Positions 38,730 to 47,315 of a DNA stretch of 64,000 nt are shown in pieces. Position numbers and translations under genes: made by a program. Below the pieces are notes generated by a model. That model was not told the origin of the DNA. It saw only the letters and a program-made list of their open reading frames with translations, and did not search any database. Location: positions 119,070-183,069 of the forward strand of contig JAPDKB010000007.1 in the NCBI GenBank assembly GCA_029258795.1, given 5' to 3'. This stretch comes from an archaeon. GTDB lineage: Archaea > EX4484-52 > WAPT01. The stretch's first letter is position 1, and every line of letters begins with the position of its first letter.

Positions 38730-39362
38730 TTGTTGATTCTCGCTATAAACTTCATGCTGGAAATTGAGGATAAGAAAGCGCTTTACGTCGTGCTTGAAGG
38801 TATGGATGCAAGCGGAAAAAGCACACAGGCAAAAATGCTTGCTGACTTTCTGTCCTCTCAGGGCTTCCGCGTGCTTCTTTTCGCTGAACCAACCGATAGC
38901 GTGGTGGGCCGCTTTCTGAAAGAAAAGATGCTGAAATCCGGGAAGTATTCTCCGGAAACGGTAGCCCTGTGCTTTGCTGCCGATCGGCTGATATTCAGGG
39001 ATGAAAAGTTACTGGAAACGCTGAAAACTCACGACGTTGTTATAAGCGACAGAAATTACTACTCATCCCTCGTTTATCAGAGCGTGATGGGGCTGGATTA
39101 CCACTGGGTTAAGGAGATAAATAGATTTGCTGTCAAGCCAGACATTGCCTTCATCATAGACATAAGCGTTGATGAATACATGAGGAGAAAGGGAAACACC
39201 AAAATCATCTTTGAAAACGAGGAGTTTCAGAGAGAGGTCAGGGAGATGTACCTGAAGCTGCCGGAGCTTCTGATAAACGACAATATTGTGGTGCTGGACG
39301 GCAACAAAAGCGTGGAGGAGCTGCATGAGGAGATAAAGAAGAAGGTTGTGGCGATGCTTTGA
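38730..39362 (+). CDS. tmk: Thymidylate kinase
   Basis: VVLEGMDASGKSTQAKMLADFL, DRNYYSSLVYQ. Confidence 0.93.
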   Translation: MLILAINFMLEIEDKKALYVVLEGMDASGKSTQAKMLADFLSSQGFRVLLFAEPTDSVVGRFLKEKMLKSGKYSPETVALCFAADRLIFRDEKLLETLKTHDVVISDRNYYSSLVYQSVMGLDYHWVKEINRFAVKPDIAFIIDISVDEYMRRKGNTKIIFENEEFQREVREMYLKLPELLINDNIVVLDGNKSVEELHEEIKKKVVAML

Positions 39363-39448
39363 AAAGCGGAGTAGAAAAAGTCGTGTTTTGCAATCATTAC
39401 AATTTAGAATCATTCCGGAGTGCAAAACTTTTATATACGATTTTAGTT

Positions 39449-40339
39449 ATGAAAATAGGTAACATGAAGAACGGATTTGTGCTGTTCATTTTCGTGCTTT
39501 TGCTGATTTCTTTTAGTTCACATCCGGTTTTATGTGACTTGGGTCCAAAGCCTTCTGTGAATTTTTATGTAACTCTGAATGGAGAGGATATTCCCGACAC
39601 GATATTTTATGCAAAGATACTGAGCTGTCAGATATACAAAGAGATAATAATTGGTGGGAGAAAAATCGTACAAGCCAGTGACACCACACCGAAAGACTTA
39701 ATCCCACAACTAAACGTCAGTATATACGATCCTGAGAAAAACTGCTCCTGGAAACCGTCCGGATTGGCATGGGGTGGTAAGTGTCGAAATGGAAAGTGTC
39801 ATTTCAACTATATGATTCCTTCGAGGTTCAGACTTGCAGTATATCTGCCAAGCGAGGATAAGGTGTACATTTCCGATGAAATCAAGAGAAGAAACTTCAG
39901 AAGTACATTCAAAGCCGATTTGCTTCCTAACGGCAGTATAACTGTAAAGGAGATCACTCCATTTTTTCAGCGTGATTCAGTCAAGGAAGCGATGATGTTT
40001 CTCTTTGCGTTAGTTATAACATTGGTGCTGGAACTATTCATTGCTTTGTTGTATGTCGTATATACTAGAACTACTAGAAAGATTTTGGGATCTGTATTTA
40101 TCGCTAATATAATTTCACTTCCTGTAGTCTGGTTGATCATCACTTCATCTGAAAAAGGTTTATTTATAATAATAGGAGAAGTCTTTGCGGTTGTCTTTGA
40201 AAGTTTCTTTATTTATTTTTTGAATAAAGAGATACTCACATTAAGGAAAGCGTTTTTATTGAGCATGTTGATGAATCTAACAAGCTTTATTGTAGGGAAT
40301 TCCATCCTTATGCATACGATCTTCATATTCTATTCCTAG
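39449..40339 (+). CDS. Secreted/membrane protein with 'DLGPKPSVNF' N-terminal ectodomain and C-terminal TM helices
   Basis: Signal peptide, ectodomain, 3-4 TM segments. Confidence 0.65.
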   Translation: MKIGNMKNGFVLFIFVLLLISFSSHPVLCDLGPKPSVNFYVTLNGEDIPDTIFYAKILSCQIYKEIIIGGRKIVQASDTTPKDLIPQLNVSIYDPEKNCSWKPSGLAWGGKCRNGKCHFNYMIPSRFRLAVYLPSEDKVYISDEIKRRNFRSTFKADLLPNGSITVKEITPFFQRDSVKEAMMFLFALVITLVLELFIALLYVVYTRTTRKILGSVFIANIISLPVVWLIITSSEKGLFIIIGEVFAVVFESFFIYFLNKEILTLRKAFLLSMLMNLTSFIVGNSILMHTIFIFYS

Positions 40340-40421
40340 ACTTGCTCTCCAACGTTTTATGATCGAATTCGTTATCTCCACCCAGCAAACAATTAAAACT
40401 TTCGTCCCTTTTTTTCTCTCC

Positions 40422-41375
40422 ATGAACGAGAAAGGGCTTGCCGAGAAACTAGAGCTCTTCAAGAAAACGCTCAGAAGACAGCATTACGGTATCGTGGGGA
40501 ATCATTCAGCAGTGAAGGTCTGCGAGTGGACGAAAAAGAGCATAAAGAACGAAGGAGTGTGTTACAAGGAGAAGTTCTACTACAGGCATTACGGAATACA
40601 GAGCCACACATGCCTGCAGATGAGTCCCGCTGCCTTTTTCTGCCCGAATCGCTGTATTTACTGCTGGCGCGCCATAGAGCAGACGGTAAGCCAGGATATG
40701 AAGGATTTTCCTTATCTTGATGAACCTTCCACCATAATCGATGGTTGTATAGAAGCACACAGGAAACTGCTTTCCGGCCTGAAGGGGTATGAGGGCACGG
40801 ACATGAAGAAATGGGAGGAAGCGCAGAATCCGAAAAATGCTGCCATCAGTTTGATAGGCGAGCCCACAGCATATCCCCTCATATCCGAGCTGATAAAGGA
40901 ATTTCGCAGGCGCGGATTCACAACCTTCCTCGTTACCAACGGCCAGTTTCCGGAACGGCTGGAAGGGCTGGAAGAGAAGCCCACGCAGCTCTACCTCTCG
41001 CTCGATGCTCCAAATCCAGAGATTTACAAGAAGGTGGATTGCCCGACCTTTCCGGATTTCTGGGAGCGATTGATGAGAACTGTGGAGTTTCTGTCGGGTT
41101 ATGAGGGTAGGAAGTGTGTGAGGCTGACCATGATAAAAGGATACAACACCTCAAACTGGGAGGAGTATGCAAAGCTGATAGAAAAAATAAATCCGCACTT
41201 TGTGGAAGTCAAAGCGTACATGTACCTCGGCTTCTCGCGCTACCGGCTGAAGGAGGAGAACATGCCGTACCACCACGATATAATAGAGTACGCGTCAAAG
41301 CTCAACGAATACCTGAACTACAGGTGGGCCGGAGAGGATGAGAGGAGCAGGGTTGTGTTGTTGAGCAGGGTGTGA
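40422..41375 (+). CDS. taw1: tRNA 4-demethylwyosine synthase Taw1/TYW1
   Basis: HYGIVGNHSAVKVCEWTKKSI...CLQMSPAAFFCPNRCIYCWR. Confidence 0.95.
   Translation: MNEKGLAEKLELFKKTLRRQHYGIVGNHSAVKVCEWTKKSIKNEGVCYKEKFYYRHYGIQSHTCLQMSPAAFFCPNRCIYCWRAIEQTVSQDMKDFPYLDEPSTIIDGCIEAHRKLLSGLKGYEGTDMKKWEEAQNPKNAAISLIGEPTAYPLISELIKEFRRRGFTTFLVTNGQFPERLEGLEEKPTQLYLSLDAPNPEIYKKVDCPTFPDFWERLMRTVEFLSGYEGRKCVRLTMIKGYNTSNWEEYAKLIEKINPHFVEVKAYMYLGFSRYRLKEENMPYHHDIIEYASKLNEYLNYRWAGEDERSRVVLLSRV
41323..41356 (+). repeat. 34-bp direct repeat, copy 1 (inside taw1 3' end)
   Basis: GGTGGGCCGGAGAGGATGaGAGGAGCAGGGTTGT; 33/34 identical to 42983-43016. Confidence 0.92.
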
Positions 41376-41394
41376 AGTTAGAGTTTAGCTTCAA

Positions 41395-41437
41395 TTTATG
41401 TAACAAACATTAGTTTTTTTAAAACTTGTTACATAAA
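41395..41437 (+). promoter_or_regulatory. AbiE-module operator: TTTATGTAACAA-n19-TTGTTACATAAA flanking the TATA box
   Basis: Perfect 12-bp inverted repeat; spacer contains TTTTTTTAAAA; start codon at 41446. Confidence 0.75.
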
Positions 41438-41445
41438 TAACAAGC

Positions 41446-42075
41446 ATGAAAAAATTCACGAAATACGTACTCTCCGTATTTGGAGGAAGGGTTGTTACAA
41501 GGGAAGAAATGGAAAAGGCATGCAAAAGATTCGGAGAAGATGCACGCAGGGCTATAAACTTCATGATATCCTACGGTTATCTGATAAGAATTCTCCGCGG
41601 ACTCTACTACGTCAGAACCATTGAGGAATTCAGCACGCGGAAAAGCATCGACACACTGAAACTAATCTCAATGGGAATGAAAAAGCTTGGAGTGAACTGG
41701 TACTTCGGATTGAACACGGCCTTGAGGTTGAACGGAGCCACGCACGAGTTCTTCCCCGTGATCCACGTGCTGAGCGATTCTATCTACAGACCCAAGATCG
41801 TGAAGATTAACGGAGAGGATGTTAAGTTCATAAAGCTGAAGAAAGAGCTCTTCGGTTTCGGGGTTGTTGAGAAGGATGGAGTGAGGTATTCGGATATGGA
41901 AAAGACCTTGCTTGATATGGTTTATCTTTCGAGATACCGATCAGTACCTGAGGAGAGGATAATTGCACTCCTGAAAGAGTACAGAAAAGAAGTGAAAAGG
42001 AAAAAGCTCGCGGAGTACCTTCGCCTCTATCCGAAGAGCGTGAGGAGAGTAGTTGAAAATGCCGGACTTGTCTGA
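41446..42075 (+). CDS. abiEi: AbiEi-type antitoxin/transcriptional regulator
   Basis: N-terminal wHTH, GLNTALRLNGATHE, VEKDGVRYSDMEKTLLDMVYL; overlaps downstream NTase gene. Confidence 0.85.
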   Translation: MKKFTKYVLSVFGGRVVTREEMEKACKRFGEDARRAINFMISYGYLIRILRGLYYVRTIEEFSTRKSIDTLKLISMGMKKLGVNWYFGLNTALRLNGATHEFFPVIHVLSDSIYRPKIVKINGEDVKFIKLKKELFGFGVVEKDGVRYSDMEKTLLDMVYLSRYRSVPEERIIALLKEYRKEVKRKKLAEYLRLYPKSVRRVVENAGLV

Positions 42076-42970
42076 GTTCGTTGCCTTCGTGGCGGAGAAA
42101 TCGGGGATTCGAAAACCTTCGCTGATTGAGAGGGACGTGATTATACACGGAATACTTAAAGAACTCAATTCAGCATTCGGCGATGCGTATCTCTTCAAGG
42201 GCGGAAGCTGTCTGGTGAAGTGCTACTTTGGCTATTACCGCTTCAGCGTTGATCTTGACTTCACGTGGAGGAGACAGGAGACATGGAAGAATCTGGGAAA
42301 GAAGGATCTGAGAAGGAAGCTTGTGGAGCAGGCTGAAAGATTCGGCTCGATTCTTGAAGGAATCGCACATGGCATGGAACTTGACTTCAGATGTGATTTG
42401 AAGAACAGAAATTATACGGAGTTCGGGAGCGGGAGCAGAATGGCTACTTTCAAACTCTGGAGGGGGAGCGAGATGGTCAAGATTCAGGTTAATTTTGTTG
42501 AGAAACTTCTCTTCCCTCCCGAGAATGCTGTTGCGAAAACTCTTCTCACAGGCAGAGAGATCGGCGATGAGGATAAAGCTTACTTCCGTGAATTTCTGGA
42601 ATTCTACCAGCCTGTGAAAGTTTCTGCTTACAGTATTGAGGAGATTCTGTGTGAGAAGATGCGTGCAATTCTAACGAGGCAGGCGATGAAGCTGAGAGAT
42701 ATATATGACGTGTTCATGATCTGGAAAGCCGGAGTGAGGATTGAGGAGCTGAAGGATGCGATTCTGGAAAAAATAAGGTTCGCGATGAGATTCAAAAAGT
42801 ACAGGGATGCTCTTAAAGCCAGCATGGAGACTCTCAACCTTGAAAGCATTCTCGAAGACCCTGCTGAGATGGAAATGTTTGTGGTGAAACCAACGGAAGA
42901 ATTCTATTCCTTTGCAGGTGAGCTGGAGAGCTTCCTGAAAGAGGTTGCGCGTGAAGTTTCAACAAAGTGA
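42053..42970 (+). CDS. abiEii: AbiEii-type nucleotidyltransferase toxin
   Basis: LFKGGSCLVKCYFGYYRFSVDLDFTW, YSIEEILCEKMRAILTRQAMKLRDIYDVFMI. Confidence 0.87.
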   Translation: MKMPDLSEFVAFVAEKSGIRKPSLIERDVIIHGILKELNSAFGDAYLFKGGSCLVKCYFGYYRFSVDLDFTWRRQETWKNLGKKDLRRKLVEQAERFGSILEGIAHGMELDFRCDLKNRNYTEFGSGSRMATFKLWRGSEMVKIQVNFVEKLLFPPENAVAKTLLTGREIGDEDKAYFREFLEFYQPVKVSAYSIEEILCEKMRAILTRQAMKLRDIYDVFMIWKAGVRIEELKDAILEKIRFAMRFKKYRDALKASMETLNLESILEDPAEMEMFVVKPTEEFYSFAGELESFLKEVAREVSTK

Positions 42971-42981
42971 AGTGAAAAATC

Positions 42982-43035
42982 CGGTGGGCCGGAGAGGATG
43001 GGAGGAGCAGGGTTGTTCTCCTCTCAAGAATTTAA
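42982..43035 (+). pseudogene. Displaced 3' tail of taw1 ([17 protein letters not shown])
   Basis: In-frame translation nearly identical to the Taw1 C-terminus [17 protein letters not shown]; contains direct-repeat copy 2 (42983-43016). Confidence 0.85.
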
Positions 43036-43554
43036 TTTAACAACCTTCTTTCCTTTTTTCTGCGGCACCACTTTGATCTTCGCGCCCTCGAAATCTTCCT
43101 TCAGTTTTCTGTCCATGAGCTCATACAGAAAGATGGCCAGAGCTCCCACTTCGCTGTGTGGCTGGTTGCCGATTGCAAGGTTGTAATCCGCCATTCCATA
43201 AATCCCGGCAGGAACTTTCTCGCTTCCTACTATAACGCAGATGTCCCTGCTCTTAAACTTTCCCCTTATCTCCTTCATCCTTTCTTGGAACGGCACTCCA
43301 TACATAGTAAGGTGAACCTTAATCCCATCAAACTTCTCAAGCCACTTTTTCCAGTTCCTCTCATAGCTTATGAAGAAGGGCCCGCCCCACCTTTCAACAA
43401 CATCCTCAACGCTTTTTTCCATCTTCTCGTCTTTCTCGCCAGAATAAACCACACCACTCGCCCCTAAAGCCCTTGCAACAAGAGCAACATGCGTGCTTAT
43501 CCTTTTATCCCTCTCCTTTCTATGTCCCAGCCTTAAAACAAAAACCCGTGCCAT
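43024..43554 (-). CDS. trm56: tRNA ribose 2'-O-methyltransferase aTrm56
   Basis: [68 protein letters not shown]. Confidence 0.93.
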   Translation of the reverse strand: MARVFVLRLGHRKERDKRISTHVALVARALGASGVVYSGEKDEKMEKSVEDVVERWGGPFFISYERNWKKWLEKFDGIKVHLTMYGVPFQERMKEIRGKFKSRDICVIVGSEKVPAGIYGMADYNLAIGNQPHSEVGALAIFLYELMDRKLKEDFEGAKIKVVPQKKGKKVVKLNS

Positions 43555-43560
43555 AATCCA

Positions 43561-44400
43561 TCAGCTTCTTATGACCGTGCCCAGCCCTACCTCTCCAAGC
43601 AGCGCGCGCCTCACATACCCTTCCCTGTTGCCGTTTATTATCTCGGCAACGATCCCTTCCAGCTCCATGAGTTCTTCGATCTTCCTGACCATGCCTCCAG
43701 TGACATCAAAATAGGAGGAGCCACCAAGCACTTCAAGCACCTGTTTTAGGTTGTCGCGTGTTATCTCCTTTATGAGCTTTGCGTCCTTGCTCTTCTTCGG
43801 GTCTTTATCGTAGATACCATCAACATCACTTACATGCACCAGCCTGTCTGGCTCGAGATGTTTTGCCAGATGCCTCATTATCTCATCTCCAGATAGTATG
43901 CCCCCTCCAAGTTTTTTATCGTAAGCTGGCACGCCGTAAAGCACGGGAACAAGCCCCACGTGAAGCATACCCTCTATCGCTTTAACATCCATGTGCACGA
44001 GCTTCTCGTTTTCCAGCACGGCTGAAGCAGAGGCCTGCACGGGCACGGCAGGAACATGATAGTTCTGGAGCTCGGCACACACCTTAGCATTAAGCTCGTT
44101 CTGTAAGCGCTGAATCTCTGCAAATCCGAGCAACCTTCTTTCATACTCGTTCTCCTTCAGGATTTTATAAAGAGTGGCAAGCACATGACCGTAGCTTCCA
44201 GCACCATGAATCAGAATGAGTGCAAGGTCCTTCCTTTCACTCCATGCCTCACCTATCTCCTTGGCAAGTCTTTTCAGATTATCTTTGTTCAGAGTGGGCA
44301 TCCACCTGTTCTTGTAGGTTATGATCGAGCCTCCAAGCTTCATGATGATGAACTCGTTAACCTCATGACCGTTAAGCCTGTGAAACCTCATCAGCACCAC
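43561..44400 (-). CDS. ipk: Isopentenyl phosphate kinase
   Basis: IIMKLGGSIITYKN, LILIHGAGSYGHVLA, DVDGIYDKDPKKSKDAKLIKEI, DVTGGMVRKIEEL. Confidence 0.93.
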   Translation of the reverse strand: MVLMRFHRLNGHEVNEFIIMKLGGSIITYKNRWMPTLNKDNLKRLAKEIGEAWSERKDLALILIHGAGSYGHVLATLYKILKENEYERRLLGFAEIQRLQNELNAKVCAELQNYHVPAVPVQASASAVLENEKLVHMDVKAIEGMLHVGLVPVLYGVPAYDKKLGGGILSGDEIMRHLAKHLEPDRLVHVSDVDGIYDKDPKKSKDAKLIKEITRDNLKQVLEVLGGSSYFDVTGGMVRKIEELMELEGIVAEIINGNREGYVRRALLGEVGLGTVIRS

Positions 44401-44969
44401 CTCTCGTATTCATAATCAACTCCAAGCAGATCCATCACCTTTCCAACCAAATTTCTGATCATGACCCCAACATCTACCCTCCCATCTCTCTTTCCGTAAA
44501 AGCTCATCACCAGCGGCAGGATTATAGCACCTTCCTCGGCAAGCATGAGCATGTTGCGGAGATGTGCAGCTCTTAGCGGCGTTTCCCTCACGCACAATAC
44601 CAGCTTCCTTTTTTCCTTCAGCGTGACGCTTGCTGCCCTTGCAAGCAGGTTAACCTCAAGCCCCGTCGCTATGGATGCAAGCGTCTTCATGCTGCACGGA
44701 ACAACAACCATCCCGTCATGCTTGAATGTGCCCGACGCCACTGGGGCTTGCAACTCCTGCTCATCATAAACCCTGCATGCAAGCGATTTCAGCTCTTTGG
44801 CAAAGTTTTTTTCATCCATGCCAAGCTCGTGCTGAGCAACCCGGAAAGCTCCGCCTGTCGGAATGGCATGCACTTCCACACTGCATTTCTTCAGAGCTTT
44901 CAGCAGTTCAAGCGCTACGGGCAATCCTGAAGCACCGCTTATCCCGACAACGATCCTTTTCTCAGTCAT
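44391..44969 (-). CDS. ubiX: UbiX-type flavin prenyltransferase
   Basis: VVGISGASGLPVALELLKAL, VVVPCSMKTLASIATGLEVNLLARAASVTLKEKRKLVLCVRETPL. Confidence 0.95.
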   Translation of the reverse strand: MTEKRIVVGISGASGLPVALELLKALKKCSVEVHAIPTGGAFRVAQHELGMDEKNFAKELKSLACRVYDEQELQAPVASGTFKHDGMVVVPCSMKTLASIATGLEVNLLARAASVTLKEKRKLVLCVRETPLRAAHLRNMLMLAEEGAIILPLVMSFYGKRDGRVDVGVMIRNLVGKVMDLLGVDYEYERWC

Positions 44970-45259
44970 ACTTCAGACCCTTGTGTTGTAAGGTATTTCC
45001 TCTCAAATTCTCTGTACATCGCATCTATGCTATCTTTCCTCTCTATTCCGAGCATCTCTAGCACATTCACCAAGCTCTCACGAACATCACTAACTCCTGC
45101 GTCCAAACCAGCATGCCCGACACCGCTCTTCCTCCCCTTCACCAATCGATACAACTCCCTAACCTCTTCTACCACATACTTGCTAACCTTAACTCCATTC
45201 CATCCGTACTGGTGGTGCACTATGCACATTTCCCCCACCTCCCGAAACAACATCAGCAT
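44966..45259 (-). CDS. Small conserved-looking protein of unknown function (weakly MazG-like helical)
   Basis: KVSKYVVEEVRELYRLVKGRKSGVGHAGLDAGVSDVRESLVNVLEML; overlaps ubiX start. Confidence 0.6.
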   Translation of the reverse strand: MLMLFREVGEMCIVHHQYGWNGVKVSKYVVEEVRELYRLVKGRKSGVGHAGLDAGVSDVRESLVNVLEMLGIERKDSIDAMYREFERKYLTTQGSEV

Positions 45260-45268
45260 GCGCTACAA

Positions 45269-45685
45269 CTATTCAATCACTTCCACTATGCCTTTCGTGG
45301 CATCAACTCTCACACGCTTAGCATCCTTCAGCTCCTCAATCTTTATGCCGTCCACACAGGGAATGTCAGCGAGTATGCAACCCGTGGCCACTATTGTTTC
45401 AGTTTCCTCGTTTATTATTGCAAGGGGTGCAACCCCATTCTTTTTTAGCCCGTAAATGACGTAAGAGCCAACAGTGCTCCCCTTTCCGTGAGGAAAAACC
45501 AGTATTTTGTTTGCCATGCTCTTTCCATACAACTCATGATCCTTCTCCACCACAGTACCGCTGTTCAAATCCACGCTTCCAAAAAAGCTTATGGGCATGC
45601 TTGTGTAAAGAACCTCGCCTTCCGCCTTACCCTCCATAACGGGATTGCCCTTGAGAACCTTTTTGGCTGTTTTTTCATCAGTCAT
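45269..45685 (-). CDS. Phosphomevalonate dehydratase small subunit (aconitase X swivel/DUF126)
   Basis: VMEGKAEGEVLYTSMPISFFGSVDLNSGTVVEKDHELYGKSMANKILVFPHGKGSTVGSYVIYGLKKNGVAPLAIINEE. Confidence 0.92.
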   Translation of the reverse strand: MTDEKTAKKVLKGNPVMEGKAEGEVLYTSMPISFFGSVDLNSGTVVEKDHELYGKSMANKILVFPHGKGSTVGSYVIYGLKKNGVAPLAIINEETETIVATGCILADIPCVDGIKIEELKDAKRVRVDATKGIVEVIE

Positions 45686-45694
45686 ATATCCACC

Positions 45695-46894
45695 TCATTC
45701 AGCAAACTTATCGATGATTCTGGAAATATCATCGAAAAGCACCATCTGTTTGTTCGTGTTTGGCAAATAGAATGCTGCCTTGCCCGAATTAACGGCCACC
45801 TTCTTTATACCAAGCACGTCCAGGGGGGCAACAACAGGGCATGTATCCTCTATGAGCTTTGCTCCTGCTTTTTCCAGCTCTTCACTAATGCCCGCTCGTT
45901 TTGCAATGCTCTTTACGGCCTGGGAAGTGAATATCCACATCGGCACTTTCAGCTTCTTTCCTTTGAGAAGCTCACAAATCTCCCTGATCTCGTTGATGGA
46001 TGCATGAGGACATCCTACGGCTATCAGCTCCACATCCTCAAGCTCAGACGACATGGCTTCGTATGCTTCCTTCAACTCTTTTTCACCCACGTCAATCGTC
46101 TCCTCCACATTTTCAACATCCACACATCCTTTTCTCGCTTCAGGCGTTATCCCCTCAACATGAAAGAGCGCAACAGCCCCGTAAGCGGCAAGAGAAGCCC
46201 CCAAACTTTTGAGCTCGTCTATGCCTGCATGCTTTATGCCAGTGAAATATGGTACGCCCTTACCTTTGGCTTTACCCACCACACAGCCCAGCGCCCCATA
46301 ATCCGAAATGCTTTTCAGTTCAGCATCCACCCTCACCACGAAATTCGGGTTTCTGTTTTCATCCAGATGGAAGCCATAATAAGGAGTCCTGCCTGTGATG
46401 GCTGCTGCAAGGGCTGACGGTCCTCCCTCTCTGTTGGTTCTCGCCCCAACAACGGAATTGGAAAATGCGACTGCAGAACTCTCGCTCCATGCTATGTGCT
46501 CACGAAATCTCGGAAGCATTCCCGCCAGATATGGTGTGCAGGTGCTCGCCACAATAACGCCCATCTTCCTGAAAGCTTCAATAACCCTCTTCTGTTTTTC
46601 AGCAAAATCGGAAGGTATACCTATCTCTTCCCATCCTTCCATAGGCATGCCCGCGGGATTCATGAAGGATGTAACTTTAACTTTCGCGCCCTCGTTTGCA
46701 AATCCTTCAAGAAACTCAAGGCCGGGATCTCCTATGTTTTTGTAGGACACGCCTGCTATCTGCACAGATCTTACCTCAACCATCCTCTCTGCTCCGAACT
46801 TCTCCCCCAGTTTCACGAGCAGCTTCATGCATCTTGCAACCACATTCCCATATTCTCCTTCAAGCATTCTCTCCTCTTCCTTGGTCAGATACAT
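45695..46894 (-). CDS. Phosphomevalonate dehydratase large subunit (aconitase X catalytic/DUF521)
   Basis: MYLTKEEERMLEGEYG...STCTPYLAGMLPRFREHIAWSESSAVAFSNSVVGARTNREGGPSALAAAITGRTPYYGFH. Confidence 0.94.
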   Translation of the reverse strand: MYLTKEEERMLEGEYGNVVARCMKLLVKLGEKFGAERMVEVRSVQIAGVSYKNIGDPGLEFLEGFANEGAKVKVTSFMNPAGMPMEGWEEIGIPSDFAEKQKRVIEAFRKMGVIVASTCTPYLAGMLPRFREHIAWSESSAVAFSNSVVGARTNREGGPSALAAAITGRTPYYGFHLDENRNPNFVVRVDAELKSISDYGALGCVVGKAKGKGVPYFTGIKHAGIDELKSLGASLAAYGAVALFHVEGITPEARKGCVDVENVEETIDVGEKELKEAYEAMSSELEDVELIAVGCPHASINEIREICELLKGKKLKVPMWIFTSQAVKSIAKRAGISEELEKAGAKLIEDTCPVVAPLDVLGIKKVAVNSGKAAFYLPNTNKQMVLFDDISRIIDKFAE

Positions 46895-46910
46895 GACAAC
46901 CCACCACTCT

Positions 46911-47288
46911 TTATTTGTGCTCTCCCGCTTCTATCGCTTTAACCGTAGCAAGCAAAAGCTTGTCAGCGTTCTCAACCATGAGTTTGATTTCCTCTTCAGT
47001 CGCATCCTCAAGATGGATTCCACCCACACACAACACAGGGGTGTTGAAGTGCTTTGCAAGCTCCTCAGCGAACTTTCTCACCACAACGTCATCCTTGTGT
47101 CCGGGCATGGTGTAAACGCACGAGGGAGTAGCTCTTATTTTACCATCGCCCTTATCGTAAGGTACGGCTATGCACACGCTCCCTATGTGCGGCTTATCTC
47201 CACCACCCACCAGCAGGATTAGGTCATCACCTACCGCACATATCTCCGCCCATACCTGATGTCTTCCCTCTCCCACACTTATTCTCAC
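46911..47288 (-). CDS. LpdD-like (prenylated-flavin chaperone-like) small protein
   Basis: LLVGGGDKPHIGSVCIAVPYDKGDGKIRATPSCVYTMPGHKDDVVVRKFAEELAKHFNTPVLCVGGIHLEDATEEEI; between PMDh and UbiD genes. Confidence 0.65.
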   Translation of the reverse strand: MRISVGEGRHQVWAEICAVGDDLILLVGGGDKPHIGSVCIAVPYDKGDGKIRATPSCVYTMPGHKDDVVVRKFAEELAKHFNTPVLCVGGIHLEDATEEEIKLMVENADKLLLATVKAIEAGEHK

Positions 47289-47315
47289 TTTGTCTCACCT
47301 CTTTCATGATTTTTA

